From the NCBI GenBank assembly GCA_032622095.1, contig CP136067.1, forward strand, positions 173,386,556 to 173,450,555: DNA of 64,000 nucleotides, read 5' to 3'. Shown piece by piece: positions 33,484-43,947 of this stretch (its first letter is position 1; each line of letters opens with the position of its first letter). Under the pieces are notes generated by a model. That model was not told where the DNA came from, searched no databases, and saw only the letters and a list, made by a program, of their open reading frames with translations. This DNA is from Siphonodentalium dalli. Lineage: Eukaryota; Mollusca; Scaphopoda; Gadilida; Siphonodentaliidae. Made by a program: the position numbers and the translations under genes.

Positions 33484-36400
33484 GTGAGTAAAAAAAACAA
33501 AAAAACAATTAGTGTAATTCGTAGTAAAAAATACTGATAGCAAATTATAGACTAGTGCTACATATAGAAATTATTAAGAGGTAATTGTCGCCACATTTTA
33601 GTATGTTAACACCTTTTCCCAAAGCTGTGTACACACCAAATTGTGGCGACAATGACCTGATGAGTTGAGGGAGTTGGATGGCCTAGTCACTACACTAGTG
33701 GTTAGCATGTTCGACTACCTGTCAGAGGTTTTGCTTGGACCCCGGGTCGATTCACCTCGATCCTCAACAAACCAAAAGTCGGGAGCTCCGAGCGTGCCTA
33801 TATAAAGAACCGTGATTGCTTCGCTGTCGTTAAGCGGTAATCCTCTCCCGCCCAGTGTCATGTACAGGGATGACACTTTGATCACGCCATCCCATTGGGT
33901 CAATGGGTGGGGACGTAAATGGCTGTCCCATGTACAACCATGTGTGCACGATAAAGAACCCTACTGTGGGCAACAATCCATGGGTTAATGGCAAAATTTC
34001 CTGTCAAAATTCCTCCCTTCGTAATAGAGTTATATATATATATATATGGGGTTGTGAGGTTGAAAAGGACATTTCAGATGTTGATGTGGTGGTGGAATAC
34101 ATGGAATTACCGCTATTCTCAAAGTAATTGACCAGAAAAACGGGGTGATACCCCGTTCATGACCACGGTGATACCGGTAATAAACGGTAGCTGTATCGAG
34201 GCGGTCATGGCAGTGGAATTACGGTATTGGGCGATGATACCGCGGTCTTTTAGCGGGCACCGCAATAATTTTTTTTGAATACCGCAGTGATTTTCATGGA
34301 ACACTTTGAGGGGAGGTATTTACTCCCACATACGTTAACAAGCGGTATCAGTACCCCGGTATAGTACCGCAGTATTAACGGGGTGACACCACGTTGCTGG
34401 TGGTCAATTACTTTAAGTATAGCGGTACCTGGTTACTCAGGCCTGGAAATCTCAAGGCGGGCTAGTGGACTGCCCGCCTACAGCCCGACTAGAATTTTCC
34501 AAGGCGGGCTTTTTATAGCCCGCCTCGTCAACAATAGGAAATTTATTAAGTTTTTTATCGTGTTTTACTGCATTGAAATTGTAAAGATTTAAATTGTACA
34601 ATGTGCGCATGCATGATCTCTGCAACAGATGGTAATGTCAAATGGCGGAATCGTTAGATTCCGGAACAAAATGTTCCATAAATCGGATCTTTTGATTGAC
34701 TCTCACACATTTGAAGGACAAAATAAATTATTTCTCTTCATAAGATTGAGCTTACAATATATTTCACTGGATAAAAGCAACATATAACTGTGGATAGTGA
34801 GAACCAACCCATCTCTATTTATTTCAACCTTTCGTTCCATTTCCGGTTCCTATCAAAGAAAATTGTATATCACTATTTAAAATTGATAATTTTCTCGCTT
34901 CGATTGACAATCTTAATATAATGAGCTAATGTCTCTGGAGACAACTTGGACAAGTTATCAATCACTGCGGTGAATATTCTTGTTTACAATGTTATTCAAT
35001 TATTAAAGTTGAGAAACTATTCTCTATGTCCCCAATTGCAAACACTCAGTAAATCTATAGCGAGCGACTTGACCGCTGGAAGCAGCAATCTGTGAAGTGG
35101 TCTTGTCATCGGTGATGGAATATGGATTACTTTGACAAATAAAGCTGTCATTTGTAACTGTATACAAGTGTACATATACTGGATTTGACATTCACAACTC
35201 TGGACATTGTTTTGTCTACATAACATAACTAATTTAGATGAAGTTAAACGTCATAAATAGACAAACTAAGGGCAGTAGTAACTAAGGTATAAAAATTAAT
35301 AACTGTAAAAGTTGAGGAGGGCTATAGCCCTCCTAGCCAAATCTAGGAGGGCTATTAATAGCCCTCCTGGATTTTCTAGACTGCCAGCCCTGGTTACTCC
35401 TAAAGGAGGCTGCTCATATGTGGGCGTAAAGAAGAAAAAGTCAGATGACCCCTTCATCTATATACTAGTAGTATCAGTAATGATTGTGTCACAGTCGGTA
35501 TGTATAGAAGAACAATTACATGTAGTACCAGCCCCCGTCCCTCTTTTTTTCATGCCCATTACCAGAAACATGCTTATATTTTTGTTTGGTCTTACATGTA
35601 TCTCCAGAAAATAAAAATAAATTGCTTAAAACAGGCCTGGCATGATTAGGCTTGTGATTTTATCGCGCGCCTACTGCTTGCACAATTTGAATTCCACCTA
35701 TGTGTTTTTATCCGCGTGCCTAAGTACAGCGATGTTCCATGAATAAAATTCACACAAATGAAACTTAAGAGTGCATAATAGTCAAGTTAACAAATAAACA
35801 TGCATCCCTGTATGTTACATGTACATGTATACAGCCTTCATAATTGGCTACGGCAATCAGCATTGGCGAAGCAATATGCTGAAGCAAACTGGGCCACGGC
35901 ATACTGTTGCCATAGTGGATTGCCGAAGCCAAACAATCTGAATTAAGAGGGCTGTGTATATCGAGACATGAAGTTTTCAAATTTGCAGATAAATCATCTG
36001 CATGTGATTTTGTGTGTAAAACATCATGATACCATGATGATGGTGCATCAGTTCACTGTTGGCATTAACGCAGTTCCTGCTCCGAGTGATATTGGTGGAA
36101 CAAACTGACTGCATTTTGCACATTGCTAGAATGATTTGAGGCTGATTTTTAACTCCAGGAACCTTTCAATATATTTATTTGTAATTATTTTACTGGTCAA
36201 TCTGCGATTGTTGAAATATTGTGACTAACCCAAGTATCGCCATTTAATATACATGTTAAATAAAGGTTGGTGAAAATAATTGTTTGTTCAAGAGTTGTTG
36301 TTTTTAAAATCAAGTGTGAGTATTTTAACATTTACTGATACACATTTATTATTTTCAGACCTGGTGGAGCTGGGTAGGAGCACTCGAGCATTTTGTGAAC

Positions 36401-39400
36401 TCTCTGGACGTACCGAGGCTATGGTCAGCGATGTGGTTATGGCTCTTGTCGAGATGGGTATGCATGCCACTTTAACACTATTCATGTACATGTATTATGG
36501 TCTATTTTATGTGGTATTACAAGGAAACAATGAAATGTCCCAGCACTAGTACATGTAAGGCTTAGAGCCTCAATTTCAGCTGAATAAAATATGGTCCACA
36601 ATTTACCCCAGAAGGAGCATGGATATAAACCCTTTCTATTCCAAAGCATCATTAATGAGTAGTTATCCGATAGGGAATGTTCAGATAATAAGTTCAACAA
36701 ACGGTCGTAACAGTAGGTCATTTGTTGAACTTATTATCTAAACATTTCTCTCAATAAATTGGGCTCCTTCTGCACTTTCATTTATCTGTCATCAGCTTTT
36801 ATCACCTTAACATCCATCCAAATGAATAATAGACTGTTCCAATATATGCTTTTAAACACTGAGTGGGAGAATCCATTTAGTATTGAAAGGGAATGCCATG
36901 GAATGGTTCCTACATGTATTTGTGAAAATTATAGTCATATCAAATCTCGAATTCAATCTCAAACTCAATATATACATGAGCCAACTGTGGGTATCAAAGA
37001 CCCACTGGTGAACTGCTGAAAGTTTCAGTCCCAAAAAAATCTTCTCATCTTCAAATTACAGAGGTTTGTACAGTTTGTGTTCCGAAAATCATGAAAATTG
37101 TAAGTCTGCTACATGTAAGTACAAATGTACATTTCAAGAATGCCTAAACAAACATATCTTTTATTTATCAAGTTTGTTCGCATTCGTAAAATGTTTTCAA
37201 TATGTCCAATGGTGTCCTGCATAAGGCTACATTTTCGTCAACGGATGAGAAATGCATTGCACTATTACTTCATTTTGGATGTATACCCTGTAATTATGGT
37301 TCAAGTCAGGGTGCAAGACAACATTGTGAGTCATTATTCTAATAGACATATATCAGATTTATGGAGGCACTGAGTCAGTATGGTGTTTATTGCTTGCTAC
37401 ATGTGCTTGCATGATTCAGGGAGCAAGCACAAATCTAAATTTGAAATTAAAAAACAAAGCATCATCAAACTAGTGTTCTTCTTTCACTCGCAAGAATGCC
37501 AAGAGGGTGATTCGAAAATATTTGAATCCTGTGATCGAATCGAATTGACAGCCAGATACATGAATCAAATAAAATCTCAAAGATTCGCAGGGGCCTATTT
37601 TCAAGATAAGAAATGGTAAGAGATAGAACTGAAATAGATAAGTTATCAGCTAATCTTTGAATTTATGCATTTTGTGTTTCAGGTCTGGATGTTGAATCTA
37701 TAGCTTCGCATGCTAGAAGAAGCAACAAGACGGTATTTATACCACGTGAGTATTGGTACAAGCTGGTTCAATGGAATTGAATATTCACCAGGGTTCACTG
37801 TTCAGCTTAGAGGTTTCAAATCCAGGCATGTCACTTCTTCGTATCCATTTTTCGGGGAGAAGTATGTTGTTATTAGTTACAAGTCATAAAGAGTTTAAAA
37901 CCAATGATTTAATACATGTAAGTACATTGTATTCTATGGTAAATCAGAGTCCTCTTACAATCAGGAAAAAACCTTTGATTCAACTGGTATCCTTTGTTTC
38001 ATCTTCTGTTTAGGCATACAGGTAGTCACTCTCGAATGACAGAGAAAAGTCATTTCTTTCAGCCAAGGCCATAATAGCCTGGTTTACGAACATGTGGGTT
38101 GAGAATAAGTAGATGCAGGATGGGAGGGGAAATAAAAATATAAATGTGCATCAGCTCCACCAGAATTCATGCATATCAGAAATGTCCATGAATTTCACAA
38201 GATTTTTTAATACAATAAGTTTTACTAAAATTTTAAGAAAAAATTGAGGTATTTCTTCCCATAAAACTGAATAAATAATGGTAAAGAAAGTGAAATATTA
38301 TGCTTCAGGCAGAGGAAATTACAGTAATGCCCTAAGTAATCGACTCCCTAACGACAGCAGAATTATGGGTAACTTTTCAGGATTTAGTCGGAAATATGGC
38401 TTGTTGCCATTCATCGGAAAGCTCTCCCCGAGAGCTTTCCGATGAATGGCAACAAGCCATATTTCTGACTAAATCCTGAAAAGTTACCCATAATTCTGCT
38501 GTCGTTAGGAAGTCGATTACTTAGGGCATTACTGTACCTATGTCTCCCTCTCATGCTGGTCCCTGAACAGGGTTCGGCTGCCTCTTGGCAACCTGAGCAC
38601 CAAATATTCTTTTTTTAATGCCTTATGTTAATCAAATACCACTTTAAATATACAATTCATTTGTAGACGAGATGCAATGTCCACCCATACCATATGTTCT
38701 CTTTGAGTAGTGTCTTTTTGTGTGATGCGAGATACATGTACTTGTCATATACCCTGTATCAATACTTCGTGCTCTTGCCCTTCATGTCTGTGTTAAAGTG
38801 TGCCTGTCATTTGCAGAATGAGGTCCCCAGAGGGTGAATTTAATGATGCTATCCAGCTAGCATCACTAAATTCACCCTCTGGGGACCTCATCCTGCTTAG
38901 GCCTCATCTTGACTATCAAATTTAAATAGAAACTTCTTCACATAGATTCTATATATTTTTTTCAGTTTAGTTTCTCTTTCTCCCCAAATTAGCAGATGAC
39001 GCATTGCATAAATTGAGGTTCCCAATGGGTGTACAGCACAATATTCACCATTTGGGAACTTCAATCTGAGTCCCATAGCAGAATGAGGTCCCCAGAGGTG
39101 AATTTGGTGATGCTAGCCCACTATGTGGGGTACCGTCACTAAATTCACCCTCTGGGGGCCTCATTCTGCAAATGACAGGCACACTATAATCAGGCTCTTG
39201 CCCTTATATTATGATTTCCTCTGTAGATATTGAATTTGCGGTACTTAGCACTTTTATTTATTTCAAATGACCTTGGCAATATTATATGGACTCCATCATT
39301 GAAAAAGCCAGAAAAGTTAGTTATCTTAGGAAATGTACAAATAATAAGTTTGACAAATGATCTGCATAGCGGGTTAGCATCACCAAATTCACCCTCTGGG

Positions 39401-42400
39401 AACCTCATTCTGCTGAGTTGTAAACATAATGAGGTTCCCAGAGGGTGAATTTGGTGATGCTAGCCCACTATGCGGGGTAGCATCACTAAATTCACCCTCT
39501 GGGAACCTCATTCTGCAAATGACAGACACCCTATTTCAAGGCTTGCAAAGAATATGAATCCTTCTACTCTTGTGTTAGCTTTTCATCTGCTTTTTTTTTT
39601 ACCTGAACATCCCTCTGAATGAATAATAGACCATTCCAATGTATATTTTTCTAACTGAATGGAAGAATCCATTTAGTATAGAAAGGGTTAAATAAAGTCT
39701 TTCTCATGATTTTCTCCCTTTTTTACAGCATCCCAGGCAGCTCCTACTCAAGTTCCCAAGATTTTGCAGACGAGTGACAGTTTGCCGCATCCATCGCACA
39801 TTCCAGATCATCTTCCAGCATTTCCAGATCCACACTCTTACATTAAAACACCAGTGAGTGTCATATATGGTACAGTATATAGGACTCTACCAGTGTCTTT
39901 AGAATCAATTCCAGCCGCATTTAATGCCAGTTTATGCAAGTTAGAGAAAATTAACACCTCAAAAAAATACATGTGTTTGTCAGAAATTGATAGTTGAATT
40001 ATTGGAAAGTTCGAAATTCATTAAAACTGTGAATGTCTAATGCCTCTCACCAACACTATTACCATCCAAGGAGAGATTGCAAGGAAATCATATACATACA
40101 TGTGCTTTGATATCGACATAAATAAAGAAGACACCCAGTCATACACATAAATTCCACTCTCGCTGGTGCAGCATTAATGATCCTGTGCCAGTGTATTCTC
40201 TTATATATGTAAGTCTCGCATATAAGAGAATGCTCTGGCTTATCAGGTTAAGGTAGATATTGTTAGGCCAATGTATTCTCTTACTGTACATATGCGAGGC
40301 TCCCTATGGGAGACTTGCATATATCATAGAATGCATTGGCACAGGGTTTTCACAAAAAATTCAGGACGCTCTGGACAGTCATGAAACAGTTAAAACATAC
40401 AATTAATTTTGTGAATCATGTTTTGGTGTTATTAATGCTAAAGGGGTGACTCTCACCAAAAAAGTGATGAAGGGTACACAGGTTTTGAAATCTCGTTCTA
40501 AATGACATTTAGTTTTCATATCTGCCATGATTTATGTTAGAGAATAATTGTTTACGTTCCAATGAATATTAAAATGAACTGAAAACTGCTGATGGGCGCC
40601 AGACTTTCAGAAACACAGTTTAAGTAACTGTGTTAGTGCCCTTCAGCGATATTAACCCAAAGATGTGAGCAGTAGAACGGAGAGATGTATGTCTGAAATA
40701 AATATATTTTACTGGAGAAGAACATCTATTATATTTCCTGTTAGGATTGGAATGTTAGAAGCAGAACAAATTGATATATAATGTAATTGTAATCGCATAG
40801 GTCTTTGTTGACAATATGAATATGTCCCAGAATCCAGATATTTAAAATATGAAACAAATTTAATTTCATTCCCATTTAGAAAGAGCTTTGGAAACAATGG
40901 TAAAGGGTTCTAACAGGCAAAAAATTAGGGATGAAAGCCATCCCAACAGTTTTAGTAGTAATAACTGCCAGATGAAATTTAGCAGCTTCGGATTTGCATC
41001 TACTAGTACTCAAGAGGTGCCAAAGTCCAAACAACGAAGGAGCAATAAGTCACATGTCATCAGCATAACAATGGTGGTTAATAGCATGACCACCAACTTC
41101 ACAACCTATATTAGATTCATTTGAAAGTCTGATTTATTCAATCAATATAGGAATTAAATAAACAGGGGCTTAAAAAACTAATATTCACATTACATCAGTA
41201 CCAGAATTAGATAATATAAAAAATATGGATCAAGTCTGCAGCCGTATTCAAGACCCACTTTGAAACAATAATTGTCGATGAATAAAACTTGGTCTGATAA
41301 CATTTGACAAAAATTTAATTGCCAGCTCCAATCAAAGGATTGAAATTATAGTTACAGTTATACGAACACATTTTTTACCCTGTGCCAATGCATTCTCTTA
41401 TATATGCGAGTCGACCATAGGTCGCCTCGCATATATAAGAGAATGCATTGGCTTAACACATTAAAAATTATAAAATTGTTAAAGATTGTAAGAAAAAATG
41501 GTAAAAAGTGTTAAAAAAAGATTATTTTTAGGCCAATGCATTCTCTTATATATGCGAGGCGACCTATGGTCGACTCGCATATATAAGAGAATGCATTGGC
41601 ACAGGGTATAACTGTAACTATCACAATGTGGTCAAGGAGCCGGTTCCAATGATATCCATATTTGTATGGTTCTATTGAGACAGACCGAAGATATTTTAGG
41701 CTGTTGAAGCTTTATTTGGCCGGTTTGTTGGGTAAAGGGTTAAGCGGGAACATAATATAAAATTGATTTATCGCAATAGATACCGGAATATCTAAATATT
41801 TTCGTTTTCATCTATATCTAGTATTATCTTAAGGAATCTTTTTTAATGCTAATTTAATAAATATGCTCAGTCTTTTCAGAACGCTCATTTTCAAGAGAAA
41901 GTAATCCATGTAATTTGTTGCAGTTCGGATTATCCCAATATTGGTAATATATTGTTTGCGTAATTCTTTCAGCTTTTGACATGCGATAAAACAAAAGGTT
42001 CTAATCACTGTGACATCACATGGGTTGGACGTTCATATTTTCAGTAAGAAGTTAGATAAAAATTTCGAATAATCATTATTGTAAACAACATTGGCATCTA
42101 CCCTCTTAACTCTTTCATTACTAAATACTCTTTGATGAGTAGTTCCCTTAGGAAATATTCAGATAATAAGTTCAACAAATTAACTTTTTGGGTTTCGACA
42201 ATTTCACTTGCGGGAAAAGAGTTAACTCTTCGGATGGTTGAACCAGTTTCAACAAATCTGAATCTCAAGAACTGTTCCCAAGGTAAATTAGCCCGATGCT
42301 ATCAAAGACAGTAATTACATGTAGGAGTTTAAGTTATTTAATTGTAGAAAATGTTGTACACAACCCTGTTGGGACATTTCTGAACCCCAGCCACCAAAGG

Positions 42401-43927
42401 ACCATTCAAATAAAGTATAAGCCAAATAGACTTGACCTTTTCTGAAAAATAGATGTTTTAGGATATTCAGTTACATTTTTTGGGAGAAAACGTTAAGTAC
42501 CCTGCTGTATGACTGAGCGGCCCAAATTTTGAACAGAATTGAATCCGATGCAGACACTAGGTTACCCCTTTGTACACTAAATATGCCTTGGCTAGTAGGA
42601 CCCATTGGAAATGTTCAGATAATAAGAAAAACAAAAATTTCTGAAAACATCTCCAGTTGAATAATTGACCATTCAAATGTATAATTTTATAACTGAGATG
42701 GAGAATCCATTTAATTTAGAAAGGGTAAAATACATTTAATTCTGTTTCTCATAGACAAACATTGAGCCAGAAACCGAGTACCAGATGATTAGGGAAAAAG
42801 CTGCTTCACACAAGAGAGATGTAGAAAGGGCGCTGACTCGCTTCATTGCCAAGACCGGCGACACTCAGCTTCTATTTCCAGATGATGACTCGTCTTATCC
42901 ATGTGAGTATTGCCGATGGGGTCATTGTCACAAAGCACTGATCCCAAGTGTGGCCAGCTATTCACAGTCGATCGCATTCGTAGCTACAGTAATGCCCTAA
43001 GTAATCGACTCCTTAACCACATCAGAATTATGGGTAACTTTTCAGGATTTAGTCTGAAATATGGCTTGTTGCCATTCATCTGAAAGCTCTCAGAAAGCTT
43101 ACACCGTTTTTTAACTTGGAAATCAGTTTATTTATTGTTCGGATAATAGCTTGAGCAATATTCAACATAATTCTTGATATTTGGTACGTAGATCACAATT
43201 GAGAAGACACAGATCAAATTCGAGTTTGGTCATCGTCCAATGATTTTTGACAAGAGTTATGCCCTTTTTTTTTACTCAAATATCACAAATTTTGGATCAT
43301 CAACAACTTCAACTTGCAAACTTCATTATGATCCTAGCCTACTAGGTCTCCAATAGCAGTTCAGGCCTAAGCAGTATTATTTCCCCAGAGGGTGATTTTC
43401 ATGCTGCTAGCCTGCTTTGCGGGATAGCATCACTAAATTCATCCTCTTGGGACCTCATTCTGCAAATGTCAGACTCAATAATCTGGGCTTGCAAGAGAGG
43501 TTCCTGCACAAGCCTTGAAATAGTGTGTCTGTCATTTGCAGAATGAGGTCCCCAGAGGTGAATTTGGTGATGCTAGCCCGCTATGTGGGGTAGCATCACT
43601 AAATTCACCCTCTGGGGACCTCATTCTGCAAATGACAGACACACTATTTCAAGGCTTGTTCCTGCAACATAGTAATTTTATTTATTTGACCTTACATGAT
43701 CTTTTCCAGTGATACAGATGAAGCCGACAAACTTACCATATCTGAATGCTTTACTGCCTAAAGATCAAGATCTCGATTCACAAGACCATCCTCAGCCTGA
43801 GGTCCACAAATCTAAATCGGAAAAATCATCCAGTGATCAGGGTGCTTCAAACGCGGATGTTACTATAAACAATCCATACCTACAGCATGCCAAACTTCCT
43901 AATGTCAGCAGGAAGTTTAAAACTTGA
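33345..43927 (+). CDS. TAF8: TAF8, TFIID subunit 8 (six exons)
   Basis: Joining 33345-33483, 36359-36457, 37683-37745, 39729-39853, 42755-42902 and 43710-43927 gives 264 codons, one open frame, with GT-AG at every junction. TAF8 pairs with TAF10 through a histone fold in the TFIID core and helps load it on promoters in the nucleus. The histone fold spans about residues 10-95 (RRRALKVAVAHLATEIGYGS to SIASHARRSN). A Pro-rich linker follows. The TAF8-specific block HIPDHLPAFPDPHSYIKTP (about 124-142) comes next, then the helical REKAASHKRDVERALTRFIA (155-174) and NLPYLNALLP (200-209). A C-terminal INNPYLQHAKLP motif (244-255) precedes a basic end. At 263 aa it is somewhat shorter than the vertebrate protein (about 310), mainly in the acidic C-terminal linker. 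The start is the first ATG in frame with the histone fold. No AATAAA was seen within about 500 bp of the stop. All introns carry mobile elements. Confidence 0.97.
33579..33660. repeat. Short inverted repeat in TAF8 intron 1
   Basis: GGTAATTGTCGCCACA and TGTGGCGACAATGACC flank a ~45-bp loop. It could be a very small MITE or a hairpin left by one. Confidence 0.6.
33665..34048 (+). mobile_element. tRNA-headed SINE in TAF8 intron 1
   Basis: The head GGATGGCCTAGTCACTACAC...GTGGTTAGCATGTTCGAC resembles an A box, and GGGTCGATTCACCTCGATCC resembles a B box, both in the + direction. A conserved-looking body follows (CCCGCCCAGTGTCATGTACA, ACGTAAATGGCTGTCCCATG, AACCATGTGTGCACGATAAA). It ends in a (TA)n tail (34029-34048). 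Layout and tail identify a tRNA-derived SINE. The tRNA part is too diverged to name the isotype. Confidence 0.8.
34108..34427. mobile_element. ~320-bp MITE with TACCGCTAT ends
   Basis: TACCGCTAT then AAAGTAATTGACCA on the left is inverted as TGGTCAATTACTTT then ATAGCGGTA on the right. The interior repeats GGTGATACC and its inverse several times. TA at both ends is compatible with TA target duplication, though that is short evidence. Confidence 0.75.
34439..35391. mobile_element. 953-bp hAT-type non-autonomous element
   Basis: Flanked by the identical 8-bp duplication GGTTACTC (34431-34438 and 35392-35399). The ends are AGGCCTGG and the inverse of AGGGCTGG. Each end carries inner hairpins of its own: GCGGGCT...AGCCCGC on the left, GAGGGCTATAGCCCTC and GGGCTATTAATAGCCC on the right. 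No transposase frame was found. It lies in TAF8 intron 1. Confidence 0.85.
35832..35954 (+). mobile_element. 123-bp MITE, 6-bp TSD (copy 1)
   Basis: It starts CAGCCTTCATAATTGG and ends AGAGGGCTG, flanked by TGTATA (35826-35831 and 35955-35960). A second copy, also 123 bp, is at 62412-62534 with a different 6-bp duplication. The interior has GCAATCAGCATTGGCGAAGC and GGATTGCCGAAGCC, partly inverted to each other. Confidence 0.88.
36359..36457 (+). CDS. TAF8: TAF8 exon 2
   Basis: Residues 47-79 plus one base: LVELGRSTRAFCELSGRTEA and the end of the histone fold core (VMALVEM). The acceptor is TTATTTTCAG|AC and the donor ATGG|GTATGC, phase 1 on both sides. Confidence 0.95.
36625..36894 (+). mobile_element. 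CCCTTTCTAT-subfamily TTAA element, flanks mutated
   Basis: The ends CCCTTTCTATTCCAAAG and TTAGTATTGAAAGGG are imperfect inverted repeats. An inner palindrome, AATAAGTTCAACAAACGG...ATTTGTTGAACTTATT, surrounds 36710. The expected TTAA is ATAA on the left and has changed on the right, so this copy is old. TAF8 intron 2. Confidence 0.7.
37683..37745 (+). CDS. TAF8: TAF8 exon 3
   Basis: Residues 80-100 plus one base: GLDVESIASHARRSNKTVFI. The acceptor is TTGTGTTTCAG|GT and the donor CCAC|GTGAGTA, phase 1. At 63 bp it is small enough to be missed by ORF-based methods. Confidence 0.93.
38322..38534. mobile_element. 213-bp Tc1/mariner-like palindromic MITE
   Basis: CAGTAATGCCCTAAGTAATC to GGGCATTACTG with TA on both sides (38320-38321, 38535-38536). 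Nearly perfect full-length palindrome centred on GCTCTCCCCGAGAGC, and better preserved than the copy at 4255. TAF8 intron 3. Confidence 0.9.
38783..39192. mobile_element. Long composite GAATGAGGTCCCC-family element
   Basis: The left end AAAGTGTGCCTGTCATTTGC and right end GCAAATGACAGGCACACT are inverted, with two palindromic modules and an ATGACGCATTGCATAAATTG spacer between. CTTGCCCTT occurs on both sides (about 38774 and 39195), an 8-9 bp target duplication. TAF8 intron 3. Confidence 0.8.
39362..39546. mobile_element. GAATGAGGTTCCC palindromic element
   Basis: One and a half modules: GGGTTAGCATCACCAAATTC...AACCTCATTCTGC, then ATAATGAGGTTCCCAGAGGG and its inverse. It ends ATGACAGACACCCTATTTC then AAGGCTTG. 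TAF8 intron 3. Confidence 0.7.
39550..39691 (-). mobile_element. Right half of a CCCTTTCTAT-subfamily TTAA element
   Basis: It ends ATTTAGTATAGAAAGGG-TTAA (TTAA 39688-39691), the exact inverse of the left end at 16319. The interior CATCCCTCTGAATGAATAAT matches other copies. The left end is missing. It stops 37 bp before the TAF8 exon 4 acceptor. Confidence 0.75.
39729..39853 (+). CDS. TAF8: TAF8 exon 4
   Basis: Residues 101-142: Pro-rich linker then the TAF8 signature HIPDHLPAFPDPHSYIKTP. The acceptor is CTTTTTTACAG|CA and the donor ACACCA|GTGAGTG, phase 0. Reading on past the donor gives the non-homologous tail that an ORF finder reports. Confidence 0.95.
40160..40397 (-). mobile_element. 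TTAA element, TCATGAC subfamily, inverse orientation
   Basis: It carries two diverged hairpin modules (CAGTGTATTCTCTTATAT and CAATGTATTCTCTTACTGTA with their partners). The end ACAGTCATGAAACAG-TTAA (40394-40397 approximately) is the counterpart of CCCTTTCATGAC. TAF8 intron 4. Confidence 0.65.
40436..40655 (+). repeat. GCTGAAGGG-family MITE copy
   Basis: It starts GCTAAAGGGGTGACTCTCAC and ends GTTAGTGCCCTTCAGC. It matches 12222-12450 closely and gives the best view of its short inverted ends. TAF8 intron 4. Confidence 0.65.
40700..41135 (-). pseudogene. Broken LINE reverse transcriptase fragment
   Basis: Reading the minus strand, one frame gives EVGGHAINHHCYADDM, then a stop, then LIAPSLFGLWHLL. 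This is the reverse-transcriptase palm motif with the catalytic YADD at 41067-41056. About 200 bp further on, another frame gives PKLFLNGNEIKFVSYFKYLD, the conserved block after the palm in non-LTR retrotransposons. Frameshifts and an internal stop make it dead. The short plus-strand frame over the same bases (40888-41124) is only its antisense. It lies in TAF8 intron 4, antisense to the gene. Confidence 0.85.
41371..41743 (+). mobile_element. TTAA element, TACCCAACA subfamily, left end lost
   Basis: Two hairpin modules (41386-41450 and 41532-41600) are followed by the conserved AACTATCACAATGTGGTCAA and GACAGACCGAAGATATTTTA. The end TTTGTTGGGTAAAGGG-TTAA has its TTAA at 41740-41743. The left terminus CCCTTTACCCAACA is absent. 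TAF8 intron 4. Confidence 0.8.
42116..42730 (+). mobile_element. Nested CCCTTTCTAT-subfamily fragments
   Basis: A left end TTAA-CTCTTTCATTACTAAATA at 42116 and a second left end CCCCTTTGTACACTAAATAT at about 42557 share one right end, ATTTAATTTAGAAAGGG (to about 42726). In between lies a piece of the GGCCCTG-type module (TTCAACAAATCTGAATCTCA). Two related copies therefore seem to have inserted into or recombined with each other. TAF8 intron 4. Confidence 0.55.
42755..42902 (+). CDS. TAF8: TAF8 exon 5
   Basis: Residues 143-191 plus one base, with REKAASHKRDVERALTRFIA, the most conserved block outside the histone fold. The acceptor is TTTCTCATAG|AC and the donor CCAT|GTGAGTA, phase 0 then 1. 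Confidence 0.96.
42987..43100. mobile_element. Truncated 213-bp mariner-like MITE
   Basis: Left arm only: TA-CAGTAATGCCCTAAGTAATC to about TCTGAAAGCTCTCAG, then unrelated sequence. TAF8 intron 5. Confidence 0.8.
43376..43490. mobile_element. GAATGAGGTCCCC-family module, diverged
   Basis: TTTCCCCAGAGGGTGATTTT to GGGACCTCATTCTGCAAATG, ending GGGCTTG. It directly precedes the intact 150-bp copy. TAF8 intron 5. Confidence 0.7.
43509..43658. mobile_element. 150-bp palindromic hAT-like MITE with 8-bp TSD
   Basis: This is the clearest member of the dominant family. It starts CAAGCCTTGAAATAGTGTG and ends with the inverse CACTATTTCAAGGCTTG, flanked by the identical TTCCTGCA (43501-43508 and 43659-43666). 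The arms continue through GTCTGTCATTTGCAGAATGA, GGTCCCCAGAGG and GGTGATGCTAGCCCGC, so almost the whole element is one palindrome. TAF8 intron 5, 51 bp before the last exon. Confidence 0.9.
43710..43927 (+). CDS. TAF8: TAF8 exon 6 (last)
   Basis: Residues 192-263 and TGA at 43925-43927. NLPYLNALLP and INNPYLQHAKLP are conserved with other TAF8 proteins, and the Ser/Lys/Asp-rich part between them is variable. The acceptor is GATCTTTTCCAG|TG. Confidence 0.95.
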
Positions 43928-43947
43928 CCAAAATGTTTTGAGTTACT

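Noticed and set aside
33680-33745. Free-standing tRNA gene
   Set aside because: A- and B-box-like words are present but diverged, and they continue into a SINE body with a (TA)n tail.
40888-41124. Plus-strand ORF between TAF8 exons 4 and 5 as an extra TAF8 exon
   Set aside because: Exon 4 joins exon 5 in the conserved TAF8 order without it, and its bases are the antisense of a LINE reverse-transcriptase fragment.
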